DNA from: Rhizobium laguerreae | GTDB taxonomy: Bacteria; Pseudomonadota; Alphaproteobacteria; Rhizobiales; Rhizobiaceae | DNA length: 64,000 nucleotides | Assembly (NCBI RefSeq): GCF_002008165.1 | Contig: NZ_MRDM01000015.1 | Span: 107,805 to 171,804 of the forward strand | Direction: 5' to 3' | In this document: piece by piece, positions 8,886-19,008 of the stretch | Position numbering within the stretch: the first letter of the stretch is position 1 | Layout: every line of letters starts with the position of its first letter | Program-made: the position numbers and the translations under genes | The notes under the pieces: generated by a model | Seen by the model: the letters and a program-made list of their open reading frames with translations, nothing else | Told to the model about the DNA's origin: nothing | The model's database searches: none

Positions 8886-10118
8886 ATGAATTCTGCAACT
8901 GGAAAAGACGCGCCGACACAATCGGCAACGACCAAGATCAGCCTCAAGAACATCTACAAAGTCTTCGGCGAGCATCCGAAAAAAGCCTTCGCACTACTGC
9001 GGGCCGGAAAGACCAAGTCTGAAATTCATGCAGCAACGGGCTGCTCGATCGGCGTCAACGACGCCAGTTTCGATATTCGTGCCGGCGAGATATTCGTGAT
9101 CATGGGCCTGTCGGGCTCCGGCAAATCAACGCTGCTGCGCCTTCTCAACCGACTGATCGAACCGAGTTCCGGATCGATCGAGATCGATGGCCGCGACATC
9201 ACCGGCATGTCGCGCAGCGAGCTGATCGCGCTTCGCCGCCGCGACATCAGCATGGTCTTCCAATCCGTTGCACTGCTGCCGAACCGCACGGTCCTCAACA
9301 ACGCCGCCTTCGGTCTCGAAGTCGCCGGTGTCGGCGAGGCCGGCCGCAAGCAGAAGGCACTGGCGGCGCTGAAGGCCGTTGGCCTAGATGGCTATGCCGA
9401 CAGCCGCCCGGACCAGCTCTCCGGTGGCATGAAGCAGCGCGTCGGCCTTGCCCGCGCACTGGCCAGCGAGCCGACGATCCTGCTGATGGACGAAGCCTTC
9501 TCGGCCCTCGACCCGCTGATCCGCACGGAAATGCAGGACGAACTGGTTCGCCTGCAGTCGGAACACAGCCGCACCATCGTTTTCGTCAGCCACGATCTCG
9601 ACGAGGCGATGCGCATCGGCGACCGGATCTGCATCATGCAGAACGGCAATGTCGTGCAGGTCGGCGCGCCCGATGAAATCGTCACCCAGCCGGCCAACGA
9701 CTATGTTCGCTCGTTCTTCCGCAATGTCGATGTCGCCCATGTCTTCAAGGCCGGCGATGTTGCCCGCAAGTCGCAGGTGACGATCATCGAGCGCGAAGGC
9801 GTGTCCGCTGCCGCAGCGCTCGAGCGAATGAAGAACTACGATCGTGAATACGCGATCATCCTCGGCCGCGACAAGACCTATCACGGCATGATCAGCCAAA
9901 CTTCGCTGATCGAGAAGATGCGGGCCAAGGCAGCCGACCCCTATCGCGGTGCTTTCCTGACCGAGATCCAGGCCATTCCGGCTTCCGAGCCTTTGTCGAA
10001 CGTGCTCGGCAAGGTCGCCGCCAGCCCATGGCCGGTACCCGTCGTCTGCGATCGCAACCGCTATATCGGCTCCATCAGCAAGTCGGCGCTGCTCGAAACG
10101 CTCGATCGCGCCAGCTGA
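8886..10118 (+). CDS. proV: Glycine betaine/proline betaine ABC transporter ATP-binding protein (ProV type)
   Basis: A 410-residue ATPase of the OpuA/ProV family. It has an N-terminal KNIYKVFGEHPKKAFALL segment, a Walker A (GLSGSGKSTL, about residue 75), a signature LSGGMKQR and a Walker B ILLMDEAFSALDP. The C-terminal 130 residues hold tandem CBS-type repeats, which sense ionic strength or nucleotides in this family. It is followed after 22 bases by its permease and then the binding protein. The complex imports quaternary ammonium compounds for osmoprotection or catabolism. Confidence 0.93.
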   Translation: MNSATGKDAPTQSATTKISLKNIYKVFGEHPKKAFALLRAGKTKSEIHAATGCSIGVNDASFDIRAGEIFVIMGLSGSGKSTLLRLLNRLIEPSSGSIEIDGRDITGMSRSELIALRRRDISMVFQSVALLPNRTVLNNAAFGLEVAGVGEAGRKQKALAALKAVGLDGYADSRPDQLSGGMKQRVGLARALASEPTILLMDEAFSALDPLIRTEMQDELVRLQSEHSRTIVFVSHDLDEAMRIGDRICIMQNGNVVQVGAPDEIVTQPANDYVRSFFRNVDVAHVFKAGDVARKSQVTIIEREGVSAAAALERMKNYDREYAIILGRDKTYHGMISQTSLIEKMRAKAADPYRGAFLTEIQAIPASEPLSNVLGKVAASPWPVPVVCDRNRYIGSISKSALLETLDRAS

Positions 10119-10140
10119 CCCCAAACACATCGGATATACT

Positions 10141-11022
10141 ATGAACTTCGATATCGGAAACGGCATCGACGCTGCCGTCAATTACGTCCTCGACAATTTC
10201 TCACCGCTGCTGGACGCCATCGCCGCGACCATCGGCTTCGTCACGGATGGTATCCAGAATGCCCTGCTGGCTATCCCCATGCCTGTCGGCATCGCGATCT
10301 TCGTGATCCTGTCGCTCTGGCGTGTCGGCATCGGCTTTGCGGTGTTCACCGCGCTCGGCCTGCTGCTCGTCAATCACATCGCCCTCTGGGGCCCGATGAT
10401 GGAGACGCTATCGCTGGTGATCGCCTCGACGCTGATCGCCATGCTGGTCGGCCTGCCGCTCGGCATCTCCATGGCGCGCAAGGATTCCGTCGCCGCCTTC
10501 GTGCGCCCTGTTCTGGACCTGATGCAGACCATGCCGGCCTTCGTCTACCTGATCCCGGCCGCGATGTTCTTCGGCCTCGGTGCCGTACCCGGCGCGATCG
10601 CCACGGTGATCTTCTCAATGCCACCGGTGGCCCGCCTCACCAATCTCGGCATCCGCCAGGTGGATGGCGAATTCATCGAGGCCGGCAATGCCTTCGGCTG
10701 CACCGCTACGCAGTTGCTCTTCAAGGTGCAGTTGCCGAATGCCCTGCCCTCGATCATGGCCGGCATCAACCAGACGATCATGTTGTCGCTGTCGATGGTG
10801 GTGATCGCCTCGATGATCGGTGCCGGTGGCATCGGCAACACGGTACTGACGGGCATCCAGCGTCTCGATGTCGGCACCGGCTTCGAAGGCGGTATCGCCG
10901 TTGTCATCCTGGCCGTCATTCTCGACCGGATCACCCAGAGCCTCGGAAAACCCCGCGCCGCCTTCTGGCTGGGACTGTTCCGCAAGACCGAGCGCGAGGA
11001 ACTGGCGACCGCTACTGCCTGA
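10141..11022 (+). CDS. proW: Glycine betaine/proline betaine ABC transporter permease (ProW type)
   Basis: A 293-residue inner-membrane protein with an N-terminal amphipathic region, about six hydrophobic segments and the permease EAA-like loop (FIEAGNAFGCTATQLLFKVQLPNALPSIMAG, quoted only in part by its core EAGNAFGC...QLPNALPS). Length and order match ProW permeases of the OpuA family. It lies between the ATPase and the binding protein and forms the membrane channel. The N-terminal periplasmic tail seen in E. coli ProW is short here, as is common in Rhizobiales. Confidence 0.92.
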   Translation: MNFDIGNGIDAAVNYVLDNFSPLLDAIAATIGFVTDGIQNALLAIPMPVGIAIFVILSLWRVGIGFAVFTALGLLLVNHIALWGPMMETLSLVIASTLIAMLVGLPLGISMARKDSVAAFVRPVLDLMQTMPAFVYLIPAAMFFGLGAVPGAIATVIFSMPPVARLTNLGIRQVDGEFIEAGNAFGCTATQLLFKVQLPNALPSIMAGINQTIMLSLSMVVIASMIGAGGIGNTVLTGIQRLDVGTGFEGGIAVVILAVILDRITQSLGKPRAAFWLGLFRKTEREELATATA

Positions 11023-11086
11023 CCCCCGCGTCAGACCAATGCGGGCAACGACCCGTCTAATGCGGACCTTCACAAAAGGAGCACAT

Positions 11087-11959
11087 ATGTTCAAAACACT
11101 CGCAACCCTCGGCCTCGCCGCCGCCCTTCTCGTTGGCACCGTCACAGCGACCATGGCTGCGGATGCCAAGCCGGTGAAGATCGGCTGGGCCGCATGGTCC
11201 GACGCCGAATTCGTCACTAAGCTCGCTGCCAGGCTGATCGAGACCAAGCTCAACCAGAAGGTCGAGCTTGTGCAGGCAGACGTGGCGCCGCTCTACCAGG
11301 GTGTCGGCCGCGGCGATCTCGATGCGATGATGATGGCCTGGCTGCCGCAGACCCATGCGGACTATTATGCCAAGGTCAAGGAGAAGGTCGAGACGCTCGG
11401 CACCGTCTATGACGGCGCCAAGCTCGGCTGGGTCGTCCCGGACTACATTCCCGCAGACCAGATCGGCTCGATCGAGGATCTCAAGAAGGAAGACGTCCAG
11501 AAGAAGCTCTCCGGCACCATCCAGGGCATCGACCCCGGCGCCGGCCTAACGCGCCTGTCGGAGAAGGCCGAGAAGGATTACGGGCTGGGCAGCTACAAGC
11601 TGCAGATCTCCAGCGAAGCCGGCATGCTGACCACCGTCGATCGCGCCGTGCGCGGCGAAAAGTGGTTCGTGGCCACCGCCTGGAGCCCGCACTGGATGTT
11701 CGGCAAGCACCAGCTGCGCTACCTCGACGACCCGAAAAAATCGTTGGGTGAAGCCGAGCACGTCGACATTCTGGCGCGCAAGGACTTCAAGTCGGAATAT
11801 CCCAAGGTTGCCGACTTCCTGTCGCGCATGAAGCTGCCGATTCCCGATCTGGAAGCGGCGATGTTTACCGCGCAGCAGAGCTCCTATGATCAAGCAGTCG
11901 ACAAGTACATTGCCGACCACCCCGACCAGGTGAAGAGCTGGATCGGCGAGGAAGGCTGA
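11087..11959 (+). CDS. proX: Glycine betaine ABC transporter substrate-binding protein (ProX/OpuAC type)
   Basis: A 290-residue periplasmic protein with a clean Sec signal peptide (MFKTLATLGLAAALLVGTVT...MAAD, cleavage near residue 24). Motifs KIGWAAWSDAEFVTKLAARL, DAMMMAWLPQTHADY and AWSPHWMFGKHQLRYLDDP are typical of the OpuAC family, where the tryptophans form the aromatic box for the trimethylammonium group. The start at 11087 follows AAAAGGAG. A longer in-frame start inside proW was rejected. It sets the specificity of the importer; the exact betaine cannot be decided by eye. Confidence 0.92.
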   Translation: MFKTLATLGLAAALLVGTVTATMAADAKPVKIGWAAWSDAEFVTKLAARLIETKLNQKVELVQADVAPLYQGVGRGDLDAMMMAWLPQTHADYYAKVKEKVETLGTVYDGAKLGWVVPDYIPADQIGSIEDLKKEDVQKKLSGTIQGIDPGAGLTRLSEKAEKDYGLGSYKLQISSEAGMLTTVDRAVRGEKWFVATAWSPHWMFGKHQLRYLDDPKKSLGEAEHVDILARKDFKSEYPKVADFLSRMKLPIPDLEAAMFTAQQSSYDQAVDKYIADHPDQVKSWIGEEG

Positions 11960-12029
11960 TCTCCGACATCATGCTCCCCAGCACCATCGTGCTGGTGAGC
12001 ATCTTCGCAAGATTGAGCAGGAGCGGCAG

Positions 12030-12320
12030 TTGTATATCGACAGCCCGGACACGTTCTACACGACTGACGACACCATCGGCGGCCGGATATCGCTGGCGCG
12101 CGACGCGAACGGCCTGTCGGTCGAAGCCGCCGCCCTCGCAATCGGCATCGCGGCAGGCACCTGGATCGACTGGGAAAACGATCGTGACGCTCCCTTCCCC
12201 GACCGCCTCGTGATGATTGCCGAAGCGCTCGGGGTCAGCCTGGCGTGGCTCGTCAGCGGACGTGGCGAAGGGCCAACCTGGATCACCAGTGACAACGCTT
12301 CTGCCTTTCGTCCGGACTGA
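12030..12320 (+). CDS. Xre-family helix-turn-helix regulator (small)
   Basis: A 96-residue protein whose middle is a lambda-repressor-like HTH: RISLARDANGLSVEAAALAIGI followed by TWIDWENDRDAPFPDRLVMIAEALGVSLAWLVSG. The start is a TTG preceded by AGGAG at a good distance. It follows the transporter by about 70 bases and precedes a small conserved gene, so it may regulate the local genes. No cupin or ligand-binding domain is fused to it. Confidence 0.75.
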   Translation: MYIDSPDTFYTTDDTIGGRISLARDANGLSVEAAALAIGIAAGTWIDWENDRDAPFPDRLVMIAEALGVSLAWLVSGRGEGPTWITSDNASAFRPD

Positions 12321-12369
12321 CGGCCAACGGCCGCGCCAAACGATTTCAGCAGGACAAGGAACGACATCG

Positions 12370-12714
12370 ATGGATACCAGCACAATCACATCCGAACTGA
12401 CGCAGAACATACCTGGGGCGCCGGCCCTGGAAGCAGGATCGACAACCGGCCAGCCGATCGATCTCTCTGCCATGCACGCCCTCTATTCGGATATGGGATG
12501 GCTGATCGCCGAGCGTTTTTCATCGCTTGAAGACCGCCAGAGGGTATTCGAGCTGATCGAACTCGGCATGCGAAGCGGTGACCCCAAACTGAAGCATGCG
12601 GTATCGACCGGCTTGATCGAAGCGATGATTTCCCGCACCGGCGCGCAGCCGGCGAGGTGGCGACAGATCTCGGCGGAGCTCGGGCCGTTGTCCGCTGCCT
12701 ATATCCACGGATAG
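12370..12714 (+). CDS. Conserved hypothetical protein
   Basis: A 114-residue acidic protein. The ATG at 12370 follows AGGACAAGGAACG, a plausible ribosome site; the longer open frame would overlap the HTH gene. The C-terminal 70 residues are predicted helical (RFSSLEDRQRVFELIELGMRS). I do not recognise the family. It sits directly after the Xre-type regulator and may be co-transcribed with it. Confidence 0.55.
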   Translation: MDTSTITSELTQNIPGAPALEAGSTTGQPIDLSAMHALYSDMGWLIAERFSSLEDRQRVFELIELGMRSGDPKLKHAVSTGLIEAMISRTGAQPARWRQISAELGPLSAAYIHG

Positions 12715-12807
12715 CTTTTTCCCCTGCCAAGTTCCGCCCATCTCGGCCGGCATCAGCGTGGATCGCAGATGCCGGCCTGTTCGTCTTCGGCCAGCCCCCT
12801 TCCTAGT

Positions 12808-13913
12808 GGCGTTGTTGCGTGGATCACCCGGCGACTGATATTGAGCGGTTGTTTTCAGTCTCCTGATCGGGATTTCGACGATGCCGCACACGTCCAAAGC
12901 CGATCGGCGGGACAAGATTGCCAAGCAGAAATATCAGGTGACGAATTGGCCGGCATATAATGAAAGCCTGCGTCAACGTGGTGATTTGACCATCTGGGTG
13001 AAGGATGAGGCCCTGTCTTTATGGACGGCGCGAAGGCGGACATCGCGGGGTGGTCAGCCGAAAACTCGGATCTGGCGATTACGTTGTGCTTGATCCTGCG
13101 CGTCGTCTACGGGCTGGCGCTACGCCAGACCCAAGGCTTGATGCGCAGTGTTGCGGCGCTGATGGGGTTCAATATTGCCGTGCCTGACGTCTCCACCCTG
13201 TCTCGCCGGAGCAAAGGGCTGGCGTTGCCGTCGACAAAGTCCCGAGCCACAACATCAGGTCCGGTCCATCTGGTTGTCGACAGCACCGGCTTGAAGGTCT
13301 TCGGCGAGGGCGAGTGGGTGGAAAACAAGCACAAAACCAAGGCCAAACGCAAAAGATGGCGCAAACTGCACCTTGGTCTCATCTTGTCATTGGTGAGATT
13401 GTTTGTTCCGATCTGACCGTGGATGATGTCGGCGATCCGACAGCGTTACCAGGACTTCTGGACCAGATCGGTGGCCCCTTCGAGAAGTTCATTGCCGCCG
13501 GCGCCTATGATGGAACGCCAAGCCGAGATCTTTTGGCGACACGCTCTGGTGAGATCGTAGAGGTCATTATCCCACCTCCCAAGACTGCCGTTGCCAGCCC
13601 TCAATCGGGGCTGGTTCCATCCGTCCGCGATCGCCATATTGCAGAAATCCAGACTAAAGGGCGGATGGCCATTGCAGAAATCCACCGACTACAACAAGCG
13701 CAGTCGCGCTGAGACCCAGATGGGTCGATGGAAGGCTGTGCCGGGCCCAAACTCAAAGCACGACATTTTGAAAATCAGAAGACTGAAGCGAAGATTGGCG
13801 TCCGTGTTCTTAACCGGACGACAGAACTTGGCCGGCCCAAGTTCGAGCGCGTTGCATGAAAAATGCAGTGGATAGGGTTGCCTTGTCCAAAGTCTGATCC
13901 ATGCAACAGTGCT
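12808..13913 (+). mobile_element. IS5-family (IS903-like) element, degenerate
   Basis: Imperfect 18-bp terminal inverted repeats bound the element: GGCGTTGTTGCGTGGATC at 12808-12825 and GATCCATGCAACAGTGCT at 13896-13913. The internal transposase is broken into several frames, so it is immobile. The length of about 1.1 kb fits the group. Confidence 0.75.
12881..13875 (+). pseudogene. IS5-family transposase, multiply frameshifted
   Basis: Consecutive frames 12881-13030, 13021-13416, 13400-13712 and 13700-13875 together spell an IS5/IS903-type transposase. Segments include YQVTNWPAYNESLRQRGDLT, DLAITLCLILRVVYGLALRQ, LVVDSTGLKVFGEGEW (the DDE-region aspartate) and a late RRLASVFLTGRQNLA. At least three frame changes are needed to join them. 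The protein is dead. Confidence 0.8.
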
Positions 13914-13975
13914 GTTGGTGGGAGCCCAGGCACGTGATATTGCGGCACGGTGACAAATGCCCGATGTCACCGCAT

Positions 13976-14194
13976 TTATTCTTCCACCAACCGCAACACT
14001 GGCGGGGCTCCACATGCGCGGAACGCCTTTAGGTCGACTTGAACCATCGGGCCACGCGGCGTGTGCATGGTGAGGGTGCTGATATCGACATCAATACCGG
14101 ATTTGTGTACGTCGCGGATGGCGTCGTTCATTTGTTGAAGGGCTGCGCCTAGTCTTTCCTCAGCATGCTTCTGTCTTGCGAGGTGAGATGTCAT
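13976..14194 (-). CDS. Small conserved hypothetical protein
   Basis: A 72-residue protein with an N-terminal helical half (ARQKHAEERLGAALQQMNDAIRDVH) and a beta-rich tail (GPMVQVDLKAFRACG). An AGGACAACC sits just before the ATG. It lies between the IS5-like element and acdS. I do not recognise the family. Confidence 0.45.
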   Translation of the reverse strand: MTSHLARQKHAEERLGAALQQMNDAIRDVHKSGIDVDISTLTMHTPRGPMVQVDLKAFRACGAPPVLRLVEE

Positions 14195-14462
14195 GGTTGT
14201 CCTGATCGTTTGCTGTTCGCTTTCCGCTTATGCGGGTAGCTTTTTGGTCCGCGCTGGGGTTATCTCATCCCTGGGGAAACGTGCGCGGATCCACGGAAGT
14301 TTTTCGTTATAACAGTCGAGAAGACAGCCTCATCCGACGCTATTCGTTTTCACTGTCGGATCGACTGGAGATCGACCTGCGGAGGCGTGATCATAATCGG
14401 CTCGACTTGCCATTCAGCTATGTTTAACGCGATACCCGGGCCGGTTAACCTGACGGTGCCAA

Positions 14463-15482
14463 TCACCCGTCCTTGTAGTAATAGCTATAGCCGTTGAGCG
14501 CCGGGGCGCCGCCGAGATGGGCGTACAGCACCTTCGAGCCCTCGGAGAAGAAGCCCTTGCGTGCGAGATCGATCATCCCCTGCATCGACTTTCCCTCATA
14601 GACTGGGTCGGTAATCATCGCCTCGGTGCGCGCCGCGAGCCGGATCGCCTCGTTGGTCTCCTCCGAGGGCACTCCATAGGCGGGATAGGCGTAGTCAGGG
14701 TTGATGACGATCTCGTCTTCACGCACCGACCGACCAAGGTTCACGAGTTCCGAGGTCGCATCGACGATCTTCCGCACCTGATCCCGCGTCTGCTGGAGGG
14801 TGCCCGAGGCGTCGATGCCAATCACCCGGTCGGCCCTGTCTAGTGCGGCAAAGCCGACGATCATTCCGCCCTGGGTTGAACCGGTGACAACGCAGACGAT
14901 GATATAGTCGAAGATGAAGCCGAGGTCCTTTTCCTGTGCCGCGACTTCCTCGGCGAAGCCGACATAGCCGAGGCCTCCGAACTTGTGTACCGAAGCGCCA
15001 GCCGGGATCGCGTAGGGCTTGCCGCCCGCATCCTCTACCGACTGAATCGCATCCTCCCAGCTCTTGCGGATGCCGATGTCGAACCCATCCTCGACCAGCC
15101 GGCTGTCGGCGCCCATCAGTTTCGTCATCAGGATATTGCCGACACGGTCATAGACCGCATCGTAGTGCGGCACCCATTTCTCCTGGATGACGACACATTT
15201 CATGCCGATCTTCGCCGCAGTCGCAGCCACCATGCGGGTATGATTCGACTGGACCCCACCGATCGACACCAGCGTATCCGCGCCGGAGGCGATCGCGTCG
15301 GGCACGATATATTCGAGCTTCCTGAGCTTATTGCCGCCCATGGCGAGGCCGGAATTGCAGTCGTCGCGCTTGGCATAGATGTCGACCTTGCCGCCCAGCG
15401 CCGCAGTCAGCCGCGGCAGGTGCTCGATCGGCGTCGGGCCGAAGGTGAGCTGGTAGCGTTCGAACTTTTCCAACAGTGACAT
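14463..15482 (-). CDS. acdS: 1-aminocyclopropane-1-carboxylate deaminase
   Basis: A 339-residue PLP enzyme, full length for AcdS. It breaks the plant ethylene precursor ACC into 2-oxobutanoate and ammonia. Visible motifs are AMGGNKLRKLEY (the PLP-binding lysine), IGGVQSNHTR (the serine implicated in ring opening), the TGSTQGG phosphate-binding loop and DPVYEGKSMQGM (the Tyr-Glu pair). The gene lies minus-strand and its upstream side is cut about 40 bases away by an IS427-like element, so its native promoter and any divergent acdR regulator gene are missing from here. In rhizobia acdS lowers ethylene and favours nodulation. Confidence 0.95.
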   Translation of the reverse strand: MSLLEKFERYQLTFGPTPIEHLPRLTAALGGKVDIYAKRDDCNSGLAMGGNKLRKLEYIVPDAIASGADTLVSIGGVQSNHTRMVAATAAKIGMKCVVIQEKWVPHYDAVYDRVGNILMTKLMGADSRLVEDGFDIGIRKSWEDAIQSVEDAGGKPYAIPAGASVHKFGGLGYVGFAEEVAAQEKDLGFIFDYIIVCVVTGSTQGGMIVGFAALDRADRVIGIDASGTLQQTRDQVRKIVDATSELVNLGRSVREDEIVINPDYAYPAYGVPSEETNEAIRLAARTEAMITDPVYEGKSMQGMIDLARKGFFSEGSKVLYAHLGGAPALNGYSYYYKDG

Positions 15483-15521
15483 CGATCAGGACCTCCGTGC
15501 CGAATTTGTGGTCGAAGGCTA

Positions 15522-16310
15522 GGGGCTGTTGAGGTTCAGGGTTTCTTCTGGGGCTTGTTTGTGATTCAAGCTGCAGATGGAACGATTTGTGCTGACGGAC
15601 GCCCAATGGGCGAAAATGGAACCACATTGCCACGGCAAGCCGTCTGATCCCGGCCGAAGTGGCAGCAACAACCGGCGCTTCATCGAGGCAATTCTTTGGA
15701 TTGTGCGTACAGGAAGCCCGTGGCGAGATCTCCCCACGGCTTTTGGGAACTGGAACACGATCTACAAACGGTATCGTGATTGGGTCAAAGCCGATGTTTT
15801 CACAAGGCTTTTTGAGGTCTGCTCAGATGAGCCTGACATGGAATATGCCATGGTTGACGCCACCATCGTCAAGGTCCACCGCCACGGACAGGGCTCAAAA
15901 GGGGACTCAGAGCCAGGCTATAGGGCGTTCGAAGGGCGGCTTGACGACCAAGATCCTTGCGTTGACTGACACACTTGGAAATCTCTTTGTTCTTCTGCCC
16001 GGTCATCGCTTCGACACGGTAGGCGTTGCTCCGCTCATCGATGGCATTGGTTTTGACGGGCTGATCGCTGACAAGGCCTTCGACAGCAACCAAATCGTCG
16101 CTGATTTAAACGAGCGTGGAGCTAAGGTCGTCATCTCCCAGCATCCACGACGAAAAGCAGCTCTTCCACTCGACAGCGAAATCTACAAATAGCGGCACCT
16201 CATCGAGAATTTCTTCTGCAAACTCAAAGAGTTCAAACGCATTGAATGCGAGCGGACAAAACCGACCAAAGTTTCAGCGCAATCATTCACCTCGCGGCAG
16301 CCGTTATAAT
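15522..16310 (+). mobile_element. IS5-family (IS427 group) element, right end lost
   Basis: The left end (GGGGCTGTTGAGGTTCAG at 15522) lies just upstream of acdS. The transposase begins at 15577. The right terminal repeat is absent: the transposase tail runs into a dnaE2 relic near 16310. Confidence 0.7.
15577..16310 (+). pseudogene. IS427-group transposase (orfA/orfB), inactivated
   Basis: Frame one (15577-15969) has MERFVLTDAQWAKMEPHC and the WRDLPTAFGNWNTIYKRYRDW block of this group; frame two (to 16192) continues with KGGLTTKILALTDTLGN and the DDE segment IADKAFDSNQI. The orfA/orfB overlap is normal and is read by frameshifting. However a TAG at 16190 stands where RHLIENFF is preceded by tryptophan in relatives, and a base is missing near 16240. 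The remaining tail (RHLIENFFCKLKEFKRI) is readable only past these lesions. Confidence 0.75.
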
Positions 16311-16439
16311 CGGGTCGGCCAGTTGATGGCCGCCGCGCCGCGCGTTGAAAAATCGAAGACGGATAGCTGCGAGAATTCGTAGTTTTGGAGGTCTTCCCCT
16401 TGGTCCCTCGACGTAATTTTCGCTCTGGAGGGAGAGCGC

Positions 16440-17229
16440 CGCCATGCTGTCCGCTTGGGCATGCGCTTGGTGCGTGGACTAGCGGCGGTCGACGCAGCAC
16501 GCATAGTCGCCGCCCGTGCCAATCACCCCTTCGACAGCATCGATGACATGTGGCGGCGCGCGAGCGTTTCGGCAGCATCGTTGGTCGATTTGGCGGAGGC
16601 CGATCCTTTCCTGCCATCGCTCGACGTTCAGCGACGGGATGCGCTGTGGGCGATAAAAGCTTTGCGCGACGAGCCACTGCCGCTCTTTGTTGCCGCGGCC
16701 GAGCGCGAGATGAAGACGATCGCCGAGCAGCAAGGAGCCTGATGTCAAACTCCGGCAGATGACAGATGGGCACAACGTCATCCAGGACTACAGCCATACC
16801 GGCTTGACTCGACGCGAGCACCCGATCGCGTTTTTGCGCAAGGACCTTGCCGCTCGAAGCATCGTCACCTGCGGAGAAGCCATGTCGGCTCGAGATGGCC
16901 GTTGGTTGATGACCGCTGGCCTTGTTCTGGTCTGTCAAATGCCGGGAACGGCAAAAGGCGTGATGTTTCTGACGATCGAGGATGAGGCAGGTCCGGCGAA
17001 CGTCACCTGGCCGAAGCTCTTCGAGGGACGCCGGCGCGTTGTACTTGGATCGAGCATGATGGCTATCAATGGCCGAATCCAACGGGAAGGGGAGGTCGTG
17101 CACCTCATAGCCGAACAGCTCTTCGATCTGTCGGGCGACCTATCCGCCTTGGCGGATCGTGATGGGGAGTTCAAACTGCCGACGGGTCGCGGTGACGAGG
17201 CTTGTCATACCGCCAGATCCCACGTTTGA
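16440..17229 (+). pseudogene. 3' fragment of dnaE2 (error-prone DNA polymerase)
   Basis: Two frames, 16455-16742 and 16759-17229, encode the C-terminal quarter of DnaE2: GMRLVRGLAAVDAARIVAAR and FDSIDDMWRRASVSAASLV, then YSHTGLTRREHPIAFLRKDL, MPGTAKGVMFLTIEDE and VVLGSSMMAINGRIQREGEVVHL. A stop and frame change at about 16740 separates them and about 800 N-terminal residues are absent. DnaE2 acts with ImuA and ImuB in damage-induced mutagenesis; neither partner is nearby. A clear relic. Confidence 0.8.
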
Positions 17230-17387
17230 TCGATGCCCGGTTACCGTGACGGTACCGCACCTCGACCTCTGCTACGAAATTGGCGATGGCCGCGGCTTCT
17301 ATAAGCTGGAGGGTGTTCGGCGGCGGGACGATTCTGTCGCCGAAGTCTAAGCCGACGCACTTCACGTCCGAGGACATCGGGTCACAA

Positions 17388-17819
17388 TCAAGCAGCTACG
17401 GCAAGAAGACGAGCATCAGCGACTGAATCGGTCATCCGCCCGCGGTAAGGATAACCAAGAGACCTGAAAAATACCTCACCTGGGCCGGTCGCCGTTACAT
17501 GCCGATTGGCCTCGGTCCACGCCCAGCCGCTGCGCATTACGCCGACGTTCCCGTGATCAATTGGGCTCGATCGCAGCATGGCCTGATCGCGAATATAGCT
17601 GCATGCCTGCGCGCGCTGCTGAACGATGAGGATATCGCCGAGATGCCATCCGGTCTGTTCCGCAAGAAAACCGTCGCCCTCTGATTTTCCATCCGGCAGA
17701 TGAACATCCACAAGCGGTCGCCATATGTGATTGCCAGGACTGGAACTGTTCTTTCGGTGGCAGGTTATGCGTCGAAAATCAAAGGGCACCAGCGCCGCCG
17801 CTCCAGGTGCGCCGGTCAT
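17388..17819 (-). pseudogene. N-terminal sensor part of an AraC-type regulator (fragment)
   Basis: A 143-residue open frame with GFLAEQTGWHLGDILIVQQRA, VTATGPGEVFFRSLGYPY and RGRMTDSVADARLLAV. The pattern resembles the jelly-roll effector domain (AraC-binding-like) of AraC-family regulators. No HTH domain follows before the stop. A truncated regulator is the best guess; a free-standing protein is possible. Confidence 0.4.
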
Positions 17820-18505
17820 TCCTGTCCCGCAGCGGGGTCATCTCCAGACTCCGTAGCCATCCAATTCCTCCAGCGCATAAGCCGATCCGGGCGGCTGACA
17901 CTGAAGCAAACAATCGTTTTCGCGGCTGAACCTTGCAGCCATCCGACAAAAGCCGAATTGGCTAGAGCTTTACGTGCATAAGCTACTTATCATATTCCCT
18001 GGCGAGCAGAAATGGACGGACCGATAATTTTCAGGATGCGGCGATAACGACAATTGCGTCCTGTTCATATATCTAGATGAGTAGTGATTAATTCCGAAGG
18101 AAGTTCGGAAATCCAAAATACGCAGCTGCCGGTGCAATGTAGTTTCGGGGCGCCGGCAACATAAAACGATATTATTCAAAACAAAACATGCAAAAATAGG
18201 AGGATAGGTCGTGAACTATCGGAGAATTGTTCTTGCGCGCTTTGCGCAAGCGTTGGCTTGCAACAGGAATCATTCTGCGTGCACCCGCTCAGGCGCCGGG
18301 AAGAATTCCACCGCCTATTGTGCAGATTCATGCGAGACGCTCCTGATGCCGGACATCGGCAAATAATGGCGCGCGAGGGGTTGCGCGCAGCCGAGGCAAT
18401 CTGTGTCGATGCGTAGTGGCTTGAGGCTTGCATGCAACCCCTCCCATATCCACCCATTGTCGAAATTGTTTACGCTGCCTTTCAGATGGCAGAGCGGAGG
18501 CTAAG
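17820..18505. other. Region without a recognised gene
   Basis: About 690 bases with only short, unconvincing open frames. AT-richer parts near 18000-18200 suggest old intergenic DNA. Confidence 0.4.
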
Positions 18506-18706
18506 ATGACCACGGCATGTGATGAGAAATATATCGAATTGAAGCCGATTTCGAGCTGCAGACGAGAAGTCGAAGTCGCGATGGTGGAAATGCTCGTCAG
18601 TTTGCAGAAACGTGGATGGTCGGCTGCGGAATTGGCACTGGCGCTCGCAGATGCCTCCGAAGATCTCGTCATGCTGATTGCGACCAAAAGGCTTCGACCG
18701 AATTAG
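18506..18706 (+). CDS. Small conserved hypothetical protein
   Basis: A 66-residue protein starting at an ATG six bases after CGGAGG. The sequence is amphipathic and helical (EVEVAMVEMLVSLQKRGWSAAELALALADASEDLVMLI). Small proteins of this kind are common on rhizobial plasmids, but I assign no function. Confidence 0.55.
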   Translation: MTTACDEKYIELKPISSCRREVEVAMVEMLVSLQKRGWSAAELALALADASEDLVMLIATKRLRPN

Positions 18707-18784
18707 GTCGTGGTGACGATTTAACGGTTTGGGATTCCGCCGGAGGCGCAAATCAGATTCAAGGCTGACTTTTGGAGATCGGCC

Positions 18785-18960
18785 GTGGATTGTGATGCGC
18801 TTCGGGATGACCAGTGGGAACGGATCAAGGATTGTGTGCCGGGCGGCACGAAGGGCAAACGCCGCCCGCGCACGAACAACCGGCTGTTCCTGGACGCGCT
18901 GTTGTGGGTGGCCCGTTCCGGCGGTCGCTGGCGTGACCTGCCCGAACGGCTCGGCGGGCA
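18785..18960 (+). pseudogene. IS5-family transposase N-terminal fragment
   Basis: The 58 codons from about 18785 (DALRDDQWERIKDCVPGG ... FLDALLWVARSGGRWRDLPERLG) match the N-terminus of an IS5/IS427-type transposase. The match ends abruptly near 18960. Confidence 0.7.
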
Positions 18961-19008
18961 CTGTAAACTTAACGCTGCGAAGACAAGATCTGGGAGTGAG
19001 GCTTTGGT

